Source of the DNA: Rhizobium anhuiense | GTDB lineage: Bacteria > Pseudomonadota > Alphaproteobacteria > Rhizobiales > Rhizobiaceae | Length of the DNA stretch: 64,000 bases | Direction of reading: 5' to 3' | NCBI RefSeq assembly: GCF_003985145.1 | Contig: NZ_ML133531.1 | Span: 124,001-188,000 of the forward strand | Part shown: positions 16,657 to 24,488 of the stretch, in pieces | How positions within the stretch are numbered: the first letter of the stretch is position 1 | Layout of the letters: each line of letters opens with the position of its first letter | Translations under genes and position numbers: made by a program | Notes under the pieces: generated by a model | What the model saw: the letters and a program-made list of their open reading frames with translations, nothing else | Databases searched by the model: none | Told to the model about the DNA's origin: nothing

Positions 16657-17243
16657 GCTCGTTCATGGCAAGGCTGCAATCAGGTAGGGGTTATCTCTTT
16701 TCGGCGATCATCGTCGCCGGTCTGCAGACCCTTATCCTCGGCACGATCATCCAGAGCCGGGCGTCTATCCTCAGCAATGGCGCCGAGGTGCTGCTGAAGA
16801 CGGCGCCCGTCGACCCGCGCGATTTCCTGCGCGGCGATTACGTCGTCTTGAACTACGACATTTCTTCGGTGCCGGTGCAGACGGTTTCCGGTGGCATTCC
16901 GGCCGAGCCCGGCGAACGCGTATTATGGGTTCGGTTGAAGAAGCAGGAGGACGGTTTCTGGACGGTGATCGAATCGTCCTTTCATGAACTGTCGCCGCAG
17001 CCGGAGACCGTGATCCTGCGCAGCCAGCCATTCTACAGCGGCGGACTTGCCGCGGGCGACAGCATCCGTGTCGAATACGGCATCGAGCGCTATTACGTTC
17101 CGGAAGGCGAGGGCAAGCCGATCGAGGAGGCCCGCAATGACGGCAATGTCGCTATATCAGTGCGGGTTTCGCCTGATGGAAGCCCGCAGATTCGCAGCCT
17201 TCTCGTTGACGGCAAGCCGGTTTACGACGAGCCGCTTTACTGA
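16653..17243 (+). CDS. GDYXXLXY domain protein
   Basis: A 196-residue protein with one N-terminal helix (about residues 14-32) and the family motif FLRGDYVVLNYDIS at about residue 59. I chose the ATG at 16653, which overlaps the stop of the DUF2157 gene by 4 bp and puts the helix at the N-terminus. It is periplasmic or membrane-attached, and its role is unknown. Confidence 0.85.
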   Translation: MSSFMARLQSGRGYLFSAIIVAGLQTLILGTIIQSRASILSNGAEVLLKTAPVDPRDFLRGDYVVLNYDISSVPVQTVSGGIPAEPGERVLWVRLKKQEDGFWTVIESSFHELSPQPETVILRSQPFYSGGLAAGDSIRVEYGIERYYVPEGEGKPIEEARNDGNVAISVRVSPDGSPQIRSLLVDGKPVYDEPLY

Positions 17244-17395
17244 TCCGGCGGCACTTCTTGGCAGGGCGGCTTCTGAAGCGCAGATCGCCGTCATTGACCG
17301 TTCATTTTTCCTTTGCCTCGGCCAAATCGGGTGATATAGAGACGCCGCGCTCCGGAAGGCCTCATGCGCAGGCATAGGCATGCGGTTTTGTGAAC

Positions 17396-17435
<40 letters not shown>

Positions 17436-17488
17436 GTGCCTCTACATCCTAGTCACCCGTAAATACTTCCCCCTTCATATAGTAAGTT

Positions 17489-17514
17489 AGCCCCGGGAAA
17501 CTGGGGCTTTCTTT
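17489..17514 (+). terminator. Insulating terminator next to attL
   Basis: Hairpin AGCCCC / GGGGCT (17489-17494 and 17503-17508) followed by TTTCTTT. It lies between the stranded host tRNA-Leu promoter and the phage RNA polymerase gene, so it should stop host transcription from running into that gene in the lysogen. Confidence 0.75.
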
Positions 17515-17526
17515 CAATGAAAATGT

Positions 17527-17540
17527 ATTCACCGGTGGTT
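17527..17540 (+). promoter_or_regulatory. Operator-like palindrome, site 1
   Basis: ATTCACCGGTGGTT, 12 of 14 matches to the consensus ATYCACNNGTGRAT. It is the first of a tandem pair between the attL terminator and the RNA polymerase gene. Confidence 0.55.
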
Positions 17541-17548
17541 ACTTATCA

Positions 17549-17562
17549 ATTCACCTGTGATT
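17549..17562 (+). promoter_or_regulatory. Operator-like palindrome, site 2
   Basis: ATTCACCTGTGATT, 13 of 14 matches to the consensus. Its centre is 22 bp (two helical turns) from that of site 1, which would allow cooperative binding on one DNA face. Confidence 0.6.
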
Positions 17563-17594
17563 GCATGCCACATTCGTGTGTCACGGCGGGGAGA

Positions 17595-17611
17595 ATTACC
17601 CCTCCCTTAGG
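17595..17611 (+). promoter_or_regulatory. Phage RNA polymerase promoter 1
   Basis: ATTACCCCTCCCTTAGG, one mismatch to the prophage consensus ATTACCCCTCCCTTAAG. It lies upstream of the polymerase gene itself, so it would be autocatalytic. Confidence 0.7.
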
Positions 17612-17647
17612 GCCTCCACCGGCCCCTCAGGCAGCCGCGTCACGTCG

Positions 17648-17664
17648 ATTACCCCTCACTTAAG
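17648..17664 (+). promoter_or_regulatory. Phage RNA polymerase promoter 2
   Basis: ATTACCCCTCACTTAAG, followed by CAAA. It is the copy closest to the T3 promoter core, differing at only two of 17 positions, and lies 76 bp before the polymerase start codon. Confidence 0.75.
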
Positions 17665-17739
17665 CAAAGCCCCAAAAACCGGCCCCTTAGAGGAGACCGG
17701 AAGGGAGCCTTTGGCCCACGCAGAGACGAGGACCTCAGA

Positions 17740-20316
17740 ATGACCATCGATAATTCCATCCTTGAAAACCCCCTCTTTGAACGTCAGCTTGAACTGGAAC
17801 AGGAGATGAGAACCTCCGGTATCCAAAGGTTCAGAAAGAGCGTCGAGAAGGCTTCCGATAAGGGGCAGATGACCGGGACCTTGGCGGTCAACCGGTTGGT
17901 GAGTGAAGCTCATGAGAAAGTCGTGGCAGCTATCGCCGGCTTCCTCGCTGAAGCGAAGAGCGGAGCTGCTGGTCGTCGCCACACGGCAGTGGCCTTCATC
18001 GACAAGCTCGATGTCGACACGGTCGCCAACATCACAGCCCGCGTGATCCTCGACGAGGTCACCCGCAAATCCAACCTCACGAAGACCTCACTCGCCATCG
18101 GCTCGATGCTGGAGAACGAGTTCAACAGCCGCAAGTTCGAAGAGGAGATGCCCAAGGCCCACAAGAAGTTCCTGAGGAAGGCCCAGAAGGAGTCCCTCGA
18201 CAGGCGCAAGTGGTCGCATCTGCTGTACCCTGCACGTTTGCTCGGCGTGGAGCTGGAGGAGTGGAGCGAGAAGGACCGCATTCTCGTTGGTCTAAAGCTG
18301 GTCGACATCTTCATTCAGTCCACCGGCCTGATCGAGCGCGAGGTGGTCCAGTCGGCGCGCTTCGGCACCCTCGAATTGCTCACTGCCAATGAAGCGACGA
18401 TGCGGTGGATGGAGACCGAGAACAGCAGGCTCGAACACCTGTTCCCGATCTACATGCCCACCATCGTCCCGCCCAAGCCGTGGACCTCGCCCTTCGACGG
18501 CGGCTATTACACGGCCTTCCGTCGCCTGAAGCTGGTCAAGACGCATAACCAGCAGTACCTCGAAGAGCTGGCCAACCGTGATCTCTCGGAGGTCTACGAG
18601 GCGATCAACGCGTTGCAGGACACAGCCTGGGCGATCAACACCCAGGTCCTCGACGTGGTCCGCACCCTCTATGAGACCGGCGCTGGCGTTGCTGGTCTTC
18701 CTCAGGCCGACAAGCTGCCGATACCGGTGCGGCCCCACTGGCTGCCCGATGGCAAGGAGAAGATGGCTGTCGAGGACATGACCGAGGAGCAGCTCGAAGA
18801 GTTCAAGGCGTGGAAGGCCGAGACCCATCGGACGCACGTCGAGAACGCCGCGATCTCAGGTCGTCGGGCCAGCTTCCTGCGTACCCTCGGGGTGGCCGAG
18901 AAGTTCAAGGATGAGGAGGCGTTCTTCTACCCCCACACCCTCGACTGGCGTGGTCGTGCCTATCCGCTGCCCCTCTATCTGACCCCTCAGGGCAACGATC
19001 TGCAGCGTGGTCTGCTCACCTTCTCGAACGCTGTTCCGATCCACGATCAGGAAGCGGCCGAGTGGCTGGCGATCCACGGTGCCGGCTGCTGGGGTTACGA
19101 CAAGGTCGACATGGAGGAGCGTGTGCAGTGGGTGTTGCGGAATGAGGAGCATATCATCGCCTCGGCCGAGAACCCCTATGACAACCGCTTCTGGATGGAC
19201 GCGGACAAGGGTGAGAAGAAGTGGCAGTTCCTCGCGTTCTGCTTTGAGTGGGCTGGCCTGAAGCGCGAAGGCTACGGCTACATGTCCTGCCTTCCGATCC
19301 AGATGGATGGCACCTGCAATGGCCTGCAGAATTTCTCCGCGATGCTGCTCGACGAGGTCGGTGGCGCAGCGGTGAACCTCATCCCGGCAGAAGAGCCGCA
19401 GGACATCTACCAGAAGGTCTGCGATATCGTCTGCGAACAGCTCGCTCGCGATCTCAACAGCCCCGACATGGTGATGATCAAGGGCAAGACCGACAGTGGT
19501 GAGGAGTACGAGAAGGTGGTCTGCACCGTCGCTGAGATGGCCTCTGGCTGGCTGCCGAAGATGGGACGCAAGGTCACCAAGCGCCCGGTCATGACGCTCG
19601 CCTATGGGGCACGTCGCTTCGGCTTCGTGTCTCAGGTCGACGAGGACACCATCAAGGAATGGCGCACGAAGGAACCCGAGAACTACCCCTTCGTCAGCCA
19701 GGGCGATGACGGAAAGGCCATCGACTTCGGCTACAAGGCAGCTCAGTACATGGGCGGTCTGATCTGGGACTCGGTCGGTGAGGTTGTGGTCAAGGCTCGC
19801 GAGGCCATGGATTGGCTTCAGGCAGCCTCTCAGGTGGCCTCGAAGGAAGGCCTGCCGATCAACTGGTCGACGCCTGTAGGCTTCCTCGTGCAGCAAGCCT
19901 ATCGTGTTCCGAACATGAAGCGGGTGGACACCACGTTCAACTCGCAGCGTCTTCAGATCAGGTACCAGCATGGGGTCGGTAAGATCGACAGTCGCCGGCA
20001 GGCGTCTGGCATCAGCCCGAACTGGGTCCACTCGCTCGACGCCTCGCACCTGATGAAGACCATCGGGCGCAGCAAGCGCGAGGGGATCAACTCCTTCTCG
20101 ATGATCCATGACAGCTACGGCACCCACGCAGGCAATGCCTGGGCTCTGGCTCGGTATCTTAGGGAGGAGTTTGTCCTGATGTACTCACAGGTGGATGCGT
20201 TGACCCGGTTTAAGGAGGAACTGGAGGCACAGACCGGGGAGAAACTTCCCGATCTCCCAGCCAAGGGCAACCTCGACCTCCAGCAGGTACTGGACAGCCC
20301 GTTTTTCTTTGCCTGA
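17740..20316 (+). CDS. T7-like single-subunit RNA polymerase
   Basis: An 858-residue protein (T7: 883) that transcribes phage class II and III genes. Motif A (QMDGTCNGLQNFSAML) gives catalytic Asp523; motif B (KVTKRPVMTLAYGARRFGF) gives Lys614 and Tyr622, matching T7 Lys631 and Tyr639; motif C (IHDSYGTHA) gives Asp791. DWRGRAYPLPLYL (402-414) and the C-terminal FFFA are also T7-like. Upstream lie a terminator, two operator palindromes and two of its own promoters, so it is probably tightly repressed in the lysogen and self-amplifying after induction. Confidence 0.97.
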   Translation: MTIDNSILENPLFERQLELEQEMRTSGIQRFRKSVEKASDKGQMTGTLAVNRLVSEAHEKVVAAIAGFLAEAKSGAAGRRHTAVAFIDKLDVDTVANITARVILDEVTRKSNLTKTSLAIGSMLENEFNSRKFEEEMPKAHKKFLRKAQKESLDRRKWSHLLYPARLLGVELEEWSEKDRILVGLKLVDIFIQSTGLIEREVVQSARFGTLELLTANEATMRWMETENSRLEHLFPIYMPTIVPPKPWTSPFDGGYYTAFRRLKLVKTHNQQYLEELANRDLSEVYEAINALQDTAWAINTQVLDVVRTLYETGAGVAGLPQADKLPIPVRPHWLPDGKEKMAVEDMTEEQLEEFKAWKAETHRTHVENAAISGRRASFLRTLGVAEKFKDEEAFFYPHTLDWRGRAYPLPLYLTPQGNDLQRGLLTFSNAVPIHDQEAAEWLAIHGAGCWGYDKVDMEERVQWVLRNEEHIIASAENPYDNRFWMDADKGEKKWQFLAFCFEWAGLKREGYGYMSCLPIQMDGTCNGLQNFSAMLLDEVGGAAVNLIPAEEPQDIYQKVCDIVCEQLARDLNSPDMVMIKGKTDSGEEYEKVVCTVAEMASGWLPKMGRKVTKRPVMTLAYGARRFGFVSQVDEDTIKEWRTKEPENYPFVSQGDDGKAIDFGYKAAQYMGGLIWDSVGEVVVKAREAMDWLQAASQVASKEGLPINWSTPVGFLVQQAYRVPNMKRVDTTFNSQRLQIRYQHGVGKIDSRRQASGISPNWVHSLDASHLMKTIGRSKREGINSFSMIHDSYGTHAGNAWALARYLREEFVLMYSQVDALTRFKEELEAQTGEKLPDLPAKGNLDLQQVLDSPFFFA

Positions 20317-20320
20317 ACGC

Positions 20321-20334
20321 ATCCACGAGTGAAT
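20321..20334 (+). promoter_or_regulatory. Operator-like palindrome, site 3
   Basis: ATCCACGAGTGAAT, a full consensus match, starting 5 bp after the RNA polymerase stop codon. A weaker ATCATCGGTGAT string follows at 20339-20350. Confidence 0.65.
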
Positions 20335-20363
20335 TGAAATCATCGGTGATCCCTCTGAGGGGG

Positions 20364-20380
20364 ATTACCCCTCCCTTAAG
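20364..20380 (+). promoter_or_regulatory. Phage RNA polymerase promoter 3
   Basis: Perfect consensus ATTACCCCTCCCTTAAG followed by CAAA, 48 bp before the next small gene. Confidence 0.8.
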
Positions 20381-20428
20381 CAAACCCAGTAGCGCGCCCC
20401 GAGCGGGCCATCCAGCAGGACACTTCAA

Positions 20429-20635
20429 ATGAACCATCCAATCAAACGCCTCCGCTGCAAGATCGAGACCGGTGAAGTCCGCTTCGAGATCGAGCCAATG
20501 ATGCATGTCGATCTCTTGGACTACCTCGGTGATCTCAAGGAAGCGTTCGCTGAGGCATACGAGCAGGCTGTTCAATTCCACGATGAAACCCCTCGCGGAT
20601 ACCGCTTCGCTGCAGGTCAGTTGACCGAAGCCTGA
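20429..20635 (+). CDS. Small early phage protein, unknown
   Basis: A 68-residue acidic protein with no recognised domain. It lies between two phage promoters and so should be among the first genes read by the phage polymerase. T7 genes in this position encode host-takeover proteins, but nothing in this sequence proves such a role. Confidence 0.65.
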   Translation: MNHPIKRLRCKIETGEVRFEIEPMMHVDLLDYLGDLKEAFAEAYEQAVQFHDETPRGYRFAAGQLTEA

Positions 20636-20638
20636 CCC

Positions 20639-20655
20639 ATTACCCCTCCCTTAAG
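20639..20655 (+). promoter_or_regulatory. Phage RNA polymerase promoter 4
   Basis: Perfect consensus ATTACCCCTCCCTTAAG followed by CAAA, 3 bp after the stop codon of the preceding small gene. Confidence 0.8.
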
Positions 20656-20684
20656 CAAATAGCTCAAACAGCAGGTCTCATCAC

Positions 20685-20846
20685 ATGAACAACTCCGACG
20701 CCCACAAGGCTCAGAGCGCGCTCGGTCGCGCCATCCAACTCTGGAACCAGGGTCGCGAAATCTCTTTCCAACACGGCCAGGAGCTGCGCGAAGACGGCTA
20801 CGACGTGGCTGCCCTCCGTCGCTTCCACTTCAAGCTCTCGATCTGA
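20685..20846 (+). CDS. Small early phage protein, unknown
   Basis: A 53-residue protein, starting MNNSDAHKAQSALGRAIQLW and ending HFKLSI. It starts 29 bp after promoter 4 and ends 11 bp before the next gene. Predominantly helical; no family recognised. Confidence 0.6.
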   Translation: MNNSDAHKAQSALGRAIQLWNQGREISFQHGQELREDGYDVAALRRFHFKLSI

Positions 20847-20857
20847 GGAGCGGCGAC

Positions 20858-21547
20858 ATGGCCAAACTCACTCCAGCCATCTACGGCGCAGCTCCGGTCG
20901 ACCTGGGCTGCATGGAACTGGACACATCGGAAATGATGTTCTGGCTCTACCTCCCGATCAAGATGCCGGGACAGTTCATGCCGAAGCTCCCGGCCAACCT
21001 GAAGAAGTACGAGCGCATTGTCGATGCAGTCATGGACGATGTGATCGATGATGACACGATCAACCCAAAGGGCAGGCGCTGGACCGAAAGCTACGTCTAT
21101 CTCTCGGTCAAGATCACGCATGTCACACCGGATGCACCCGGCAATCGCCCTGGGTGGCACAGCGATGGCTTCCTGACGGACGACCTGAACTACATCTGGG
21201 CTGACAGGAACCCGACCGAGTTCTTCATCACGGATGAGCCCTTCGGAACTGAGCCTGATCACCAGTCGTCGATGGACCAGTTCGACTGGATGGCTCGGCA
21301 CCCGCTGCGCTCGAAGGGCGACCGACTTGAACACGCCAAGGTGAACCACCTCTATCGCCTCGACCAGACGAACATCCACCGGGTGTCGCTCAACGTCGAG
21401 AGCGGCAAGCGGGCGTTCATCAAGGTCTCGGTCTCCGACAAGCCCTACGTCCAGCTCGGTAACTCCATCAACCACGATCTGCCTGAACACCCGCTGCCTT
21501 CACTGGAGCGGCAGGCCGAACGCAACTGCCCGCAGGGGAAGATGTGA
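20858..21547 (+). CDS. Early phage protein, possible 2OG-Fe(II) dioxygenase fold
   Basis: A 229-residue protein. The segment GWHSDGF (about residues 98-104) has the HxD pair, and IHRVSLNVESGKRAFIKVS (about 175-193) has the distal His plus a basic residue. In that order and spacing they fit a double-stranded beta-helix 2-oxoglutarate/iron dioxygenase. Phage members of that superfamily modify nucleic acids or proteins, but the target here is unknown and the assignment is only a pattern match. It lies in the early operon, with a 1-bp overlap to the next gene. Confidence 0.45.
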   Translation: MAKLTPAIYGAAPVDLGCMELDTSEMMFWLYLPIKMPGQFMPKLPANLKKYERIVDAVMDDVIDDDTINPKGRRWTESYVYLSVKITHVTPDAPGNRPGWHSDGFLTDDLNYIWADRNPTEFFITDEPFGTEPDHQSSMDQFDWMARHPLRSKGDRLEHAKVNHLYRLDQTNIHRVSLNVESGKRAFIKVSVSDKPYVQLGNSINHDLPEHPLPSLERQAERNCPQGKM

Positions 21548-21723
21548 TGACCCACTCCCGCATCGGCAAGGTCACCTTCAAAATCCCGCGTTCCGGGGAG
21601 TTCGGAAGAACCATGGTCCCGGCTCGCTCGGGCCGAGGCTACGTCCATCAGTACTTCAAACGAATATCGGAACTCGAATGGGTGCCCATCACCCTCCTCG
21701 AATACGTCCGCTCCACCCGCTGA
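21547..21723 (+). CDS. Small early phage protein, unknown
   Basis: A 58-residue basic protein whose ATG overlaps the stop codon of the preceding gene (TGATG), showing translational coupling. Arg/Ser/Gly-rich, no domain recognised. Confidence 0.6.
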   Translation: MTHSRIGKVTFKIPRSGEFGRTMVPARSGRGYVHQYFKRISELEWVPITLLEYVRSTR

Positions 21724-21757
21724 TCATCAGCCCTCGACATCTGAGAGAAAACACAAC

Positions 21758-22567
21758 ATGGCACTTCGCTCTGTAAAATTCACGACGCGCTCCTTCCCGC
21801 ACAACAGCAACCGTTCGGTCGAAATCTTCCTCGGCACCATGAACGTGTCGGAATATCTGAACATGGGGGTCGGCGGCTCGACCCAAACCCTCCACCCTGA
21901 AGACGCCAAGCGTCTCCGCGATGAACTGATCGCGATCTACCCGCTCGAAGTGCCGGCCGCTGCCACCAAGCCGACCAAGTTCAAGGTCGGTGACAAGGTG
22001 ACCTACAAGGCCATCGTTGGCTACGGTGCCCGTGGCATGGATGGCCGCAAGGGGTCGGTCAAGGAAGTGCTGGCCAATGGCTGGTACATGGTCAACTTCA
22101 CGGGCGGTCCGTTCGACAACCTGATCAAGACCCATGAGGATTATCTCGTAGCTGGGCCACGTGAAATTCAGGTAGGCGATCTGGTTCGCCGCACTGGCGC
22201 GAATTGGCGCGACGTCAAGCATGGTGAAATCTACACGGTTTCCGCTGTCGGCTCATCGCTCAAGCTGGTTGGTCTCACCGGCAGCTACACCAAGTCCTCG
22301 TTCGAGCTGGTCCACACTGACCCAGTCGAAGCCGTGAAGGCAGCCGTCCCGACCATCCAGTCCGGTCGCTTCATCGTGGCCAAGCTGGAAGGCGCTCGCT
22401 ACCTCCCGGGCACCAACCCTAAGGTCCACGTCACGGACATCGGGGCCGAGGCTGAGGCGCTCCGTCTGGCCAAGGAACACGGTGGTACCTACCACGTCTT
22501 CAAGGCCACCTACGAAGCCAGCCGTGAACTGCCGGTCATCCCCCCGGTCAAGACGACCAAGCTTTAA
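21758..22567 (+). CDS. Early phage protein with SH3/KOW-like segments
   Basis: A 269-residue protein with two beta-rich repeats beginning KFKVGDKVTYKAIVG (about residues 75-89) and EIQVGDLVRRTG (about 136-147), typical of SH3-like barrels. A DPVEAVKAAVP stretch (residues 189-199) also occurs as DPVEAVKKATP in the gene at 24489-25163, so the two are partial paralogues. Role unknown. Confidence 0.6.
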   Translation: MALRSVKFTTRSFPHNSNRSVEIFLGTMNVSEYLNMGVGGSTQTLHPEDAKRLRDELIAIYPLEVPAAATKPTKFKVGDKVTYKAIVGYGARGMDGRKGSVKEVLANGWYMVNFTGGPFDNLIKTHEDYLVAGPREIQVGDLVRRTGANWRDVKHGEIYTVSAVGSSLKLVGLTGSYTKSSFELVHTDPVEAVKAAVPTIQSGRFIVAKLEGARYLPGTNPKVHVTDIGAEAEALRLAKEHGGTYHVFKATYEASRELPVIPPVKTTKL

Positions 22568-22575
22568 TCAATCGC

Positions 22576-22589
22576 ATCCACCCGTGGAT
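22576..22589 (+). promoter_or_regulatory. Operator-like palindrome, site 4
   Basis: ATCCACCCGTGGAT, a fully symmetric match to the consensus, 8 bp after a stop codon and 8 bp before an intrinsic terminator. Confidence 0.65.
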
Positions 22590-22597
22590 GTTTGTCG

Positions 22598-22629
22598 GCC
22601 CCTTCGCCTTGCCGGTGAGGGGGCTTTTT
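22598..22629 (+). terminator. Intrinsic terminator in early region
   Basis: An 11-bp stem (22598-22608 and 22614-22624, two G-U pairs) with a 5-base loop followed by TTTTT. It separates the early genes from the SSB and DNA-replication genes. Confidence 0.8.
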
Positions 22630-22654
22630 CATTTCCCACAGCAGGACTTTCTCT

Positions 22655-23365
22655 ATGGCAGAACGCAAGAAGAACCCGTCGCTCAACTCCCCTCGCGGTC
22701 CCCTGAAGTTCCCGAAGATCGACAAGATCGACTACGGCACGAAGGACTACCCGAAGCCGAACGGCGAGTACTCCACCAAGCTGGTGCTCGAAGCTGACGC
22801 ACCGGCAACCAAGGCCTTCATCGCCGCCCTGATGCCGCACTATCAGGAAGCGATGGCCGAGGCCGCAGCCAAGTTCAAGGAACTCAAGGTCGAGACCCGC
22901 AAGAAGCTCGGCAAGGTCACCGAGAACGACCTCTTCACGACCCTCTACGATCAGGAAACCGAGCAGCCGACCGGCTACATCGAGTTCAAGTTCGCGATGG
23001 CGGCAAGCGGCGAGCGCAAGGACAAGACGAAGTGGGCAGCCAAGCCCGCGATCTTCGACGCCAAGGGCAAGCCGATGACCAAGGTACCGGAGATCTGGTC
23101 TGGCACCGAGGCCAAGGTCTCGTTCGAATGCCAGCCTTACTTCATCCCAGGTACCGGCGCGGCCGGCCTGAAGCTCAAGCTGAAGGCTGTCCAGATCATC
23201 GACCTCGTCTCCGGTGGTCAGCGCTCCGCATCGAGCTACGGCTTCGGCGCTGAAGATGGCTACGAATACGAGGAGCCGGCGACCGAGGAGAACGAAAGCG
23301 GCTTCGGTGACGAGAGCGGCGAGGACACCTCGTCCAAGACCATCGACGACGACATTCCGTTCTAA
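22655..23365 (+). CDS. Single-stranded DNA-binding protein, T7 gp2.5-like
   Basis: A 236-residue protein (T7 gp2.5: 232) in the gp2.5 position, directly before endonuclease I. The C-terminal 40 residues are strongly acidic and end in DDDIPF, with the terminal aromatic that gp2.5 uses to contact DNA polymerase and primase-helicase. The core is an OB-fold-like beta-rich region. It should coat single-stranded DNA and coordinate the replisome. Confidence 0.82.
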   Translation: MAERKKNPSLNSPRGPLKFPKIDKIDYGTKDYPKPNGEYSTKLVLEADAPATKAFIAALMPHYQEAMAEAAAKFKELKVETRKKLGKVTENDLFTTLYDQETEQPTGYIEFKFAMAASGERKDKTKWAAKPAIFDAKGKPMTKVPEIWSGTEAKVSFECQPYFIPGTGAAGLKLKLKAVQIIDLVSGGQRSASSYGFGAEDGYEYEEPATEENESGFGDESGEDTSSKTIDDDIPF

Positions 23366-23372
23366 GGATCAC

Positions 23373-23783
23373 ATGACCTACCGCACATCCGCAGCAGGAC
23401 TGCGCGCGGTGGGTATTCGAGAAGGCTTCCGCTCCGGTCTTGAGGACAAGGTGGGCGACCAGCTTCGGGCGCAGGGCATCAACCCGCGCTACGAAGAGGT
23501 CGTCATCCCCTACACCAAGCCGGAACGGAAGGCCAAATACACCCCAGACTTCCAGCTCCCGAACGGTATCTTCATCGAGACCAAGGGGCGCTTCGTCACC
23601 GAGGACCGACAGAAACATCTGCTGGTCAAGACGCAGCACCCCGAGCTGGACATCCGGTTCGTCTTCTCGAACCCCAAAGCCCGCATCTCCAAGACTTCAC
23701 AGACAACCTACGCCGACTGGTGCCTGAAGCACGGCTTCAAGTTCGCGGCGAAGATCATCCCCCAGGAATGGATCGATGAGTAG
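23373..23783 (+). CDS. T7-like endonuclease I (Holliday junction resolvase)
   Basis: A 136-residue nuclease (T7 gp3: 149). The PD-(D/E)XK-type catalytic set is visible as YTPDFQL (Asp near residue 55) and FIETKGRF (Glu-Thr-Lys near 65-67). It resolves branched DNA and degrades host DNA. I chose the ATG at 23373, 8 bp after the SSB stop; its end overlaps the amidase start by 8 bp. Confidence 0.9.
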   Translation: MTYRTSAAGLRAVGIREGFRSGLEDKVGDQLRAQGINPRYEEVVIPYTKPERKAKYTPDFQLPNGIFIETKGRFVTEDRQKHLLVKTQHPELDIRFVFSNPKARISKTSQTTYADWCLKHGFKFAAKIIPQEWIDE

Positions 23784-24396
23784 CATGTTCACACCTCGCA
23801 AGGTGACCTCCTACCTCGTCGTGCATTGCTCGGCCACTCAGCCCAAGATGGACATCGGCGCGAAGGAAATCCGCCAGTGGCATCGAGAGAAGGGCTGGAT
23901 CGATATCGGCTACCACTTCGTCATCCGCCGCGATGGCACGGTGGAACTCGGCCGGCCCGAGAATGTGGTCGGCGCTCACGTTGAGAACCACAATTCCAAT
24001 TCAATCGGCATCTGCCTCGTCGGCGGTGTCGATGCGAACATGAAGGCGCAGAACAACTTCACGCCTGCCCAGTTCGCCACGCTCGCAATCAAGCTGCGCG
24101 AGCTGAAGACCAAGTACCCCGGCATCACCATTCAGGGACATCGGGATTTCCCTGGTGTGAAGAAGGACTGCCCATCGTTCGATGTCCGCAAATGGATCAA
24201 CGAGACCGGCGTCTTCGATACCTCGCATGTTCCGGCTGAACCGGACGCCCGAGCGGTCGAGATCACCAGTGCCACGCCCACGATTTTCAGTCTGGCGAAG
24301 AAGTACGGCACGACCGTCGAGGCAATCCTCAAGGTCAACCCGCACGTCAACCCGGCGAAGCTGAAGGTCGGTCAGGTCATCCGCCTCCCAGGCTGA
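23776..24396 (+). CDS. N-acetylmuramoyl-L-alanine amidase with C-terminal LysM (T7 lysozyme-like)
   Basis: A 206-residue protein. Residues 1-145 match T7 gp3.5: zinc ligands His17, His122 and Cys132, with Tyr46 at the T7 catalytic position and a Lys pair at 129-130. Residues about 161-205 form a LysM module (SLAKKYGTTVEAILKVNPHV then LKVGQVIRLPG), absent from T7 lysozyme (151 residues). It should cleave peptidoglycan at lysis and may, like gp3.5, inhibit the phage RNA polymerase. The start overlaps the endonuclease gene. Confidence 0.92.
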   Translation: MSSMFTPRKVTSYLVVHCSATQPKMDIGAKEIRQWHREKGWIDIGYHFVIRRDGTVELGRPENVVGAHVENHNSNSIGICLVGGVDANMKAQNNFTPAQFATLAIKLRELKTKYPGITIQGHRDFPGVKKDCPSFDVRKWINETGVFDTSHVPAEPDARAVEITSATPTIFSLAKKYGTTVEAILKVNPHVNPAKLKVGQVIRLPG

Positions 24397-24412
24397 TTAC
24401 CCCTCCCTTAAG
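24396..24412 (+). promoter_or_regulatory. Phage RNA polymerase promoter 5
   Basis: Perfect consensus ATTACCCCTCCCTTAAG, starting on the last base of the amidase stop codon. A terminator follows only 14 bp later (24427-24450), so much of the transcript may attenuate there. Confidence 0.8.
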
Positions 24413-24426
24413 CTGACCTCCAATGG

Positions 24427-24450
24427 CCCTCACGGTTCCCTCCGTGGGGG
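24427..24450 (+). terminator. Intrinsic terminator downstream of promoter 5
   Basis: Stem CCCTCACGG / CCGTGGGGG (24427-24435 and 24442-24450, one G-U pair) followed by TCTTTTCGTTTTT. It could end the amidase operon and attenuate promoter 5. Confidence 0.75.
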
Positions 24451-24488
24451 TCTTTTCGTTTTTACGACCTCAACATCCGAGAGATCAC

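Noticed and set aside
18856..20127. 423-codon minus-strand open frame opposite the phage RNA polymerase
   Set aside because: Shadow of the polymerase gene; all polymerase motifs are intact in the plus strand.
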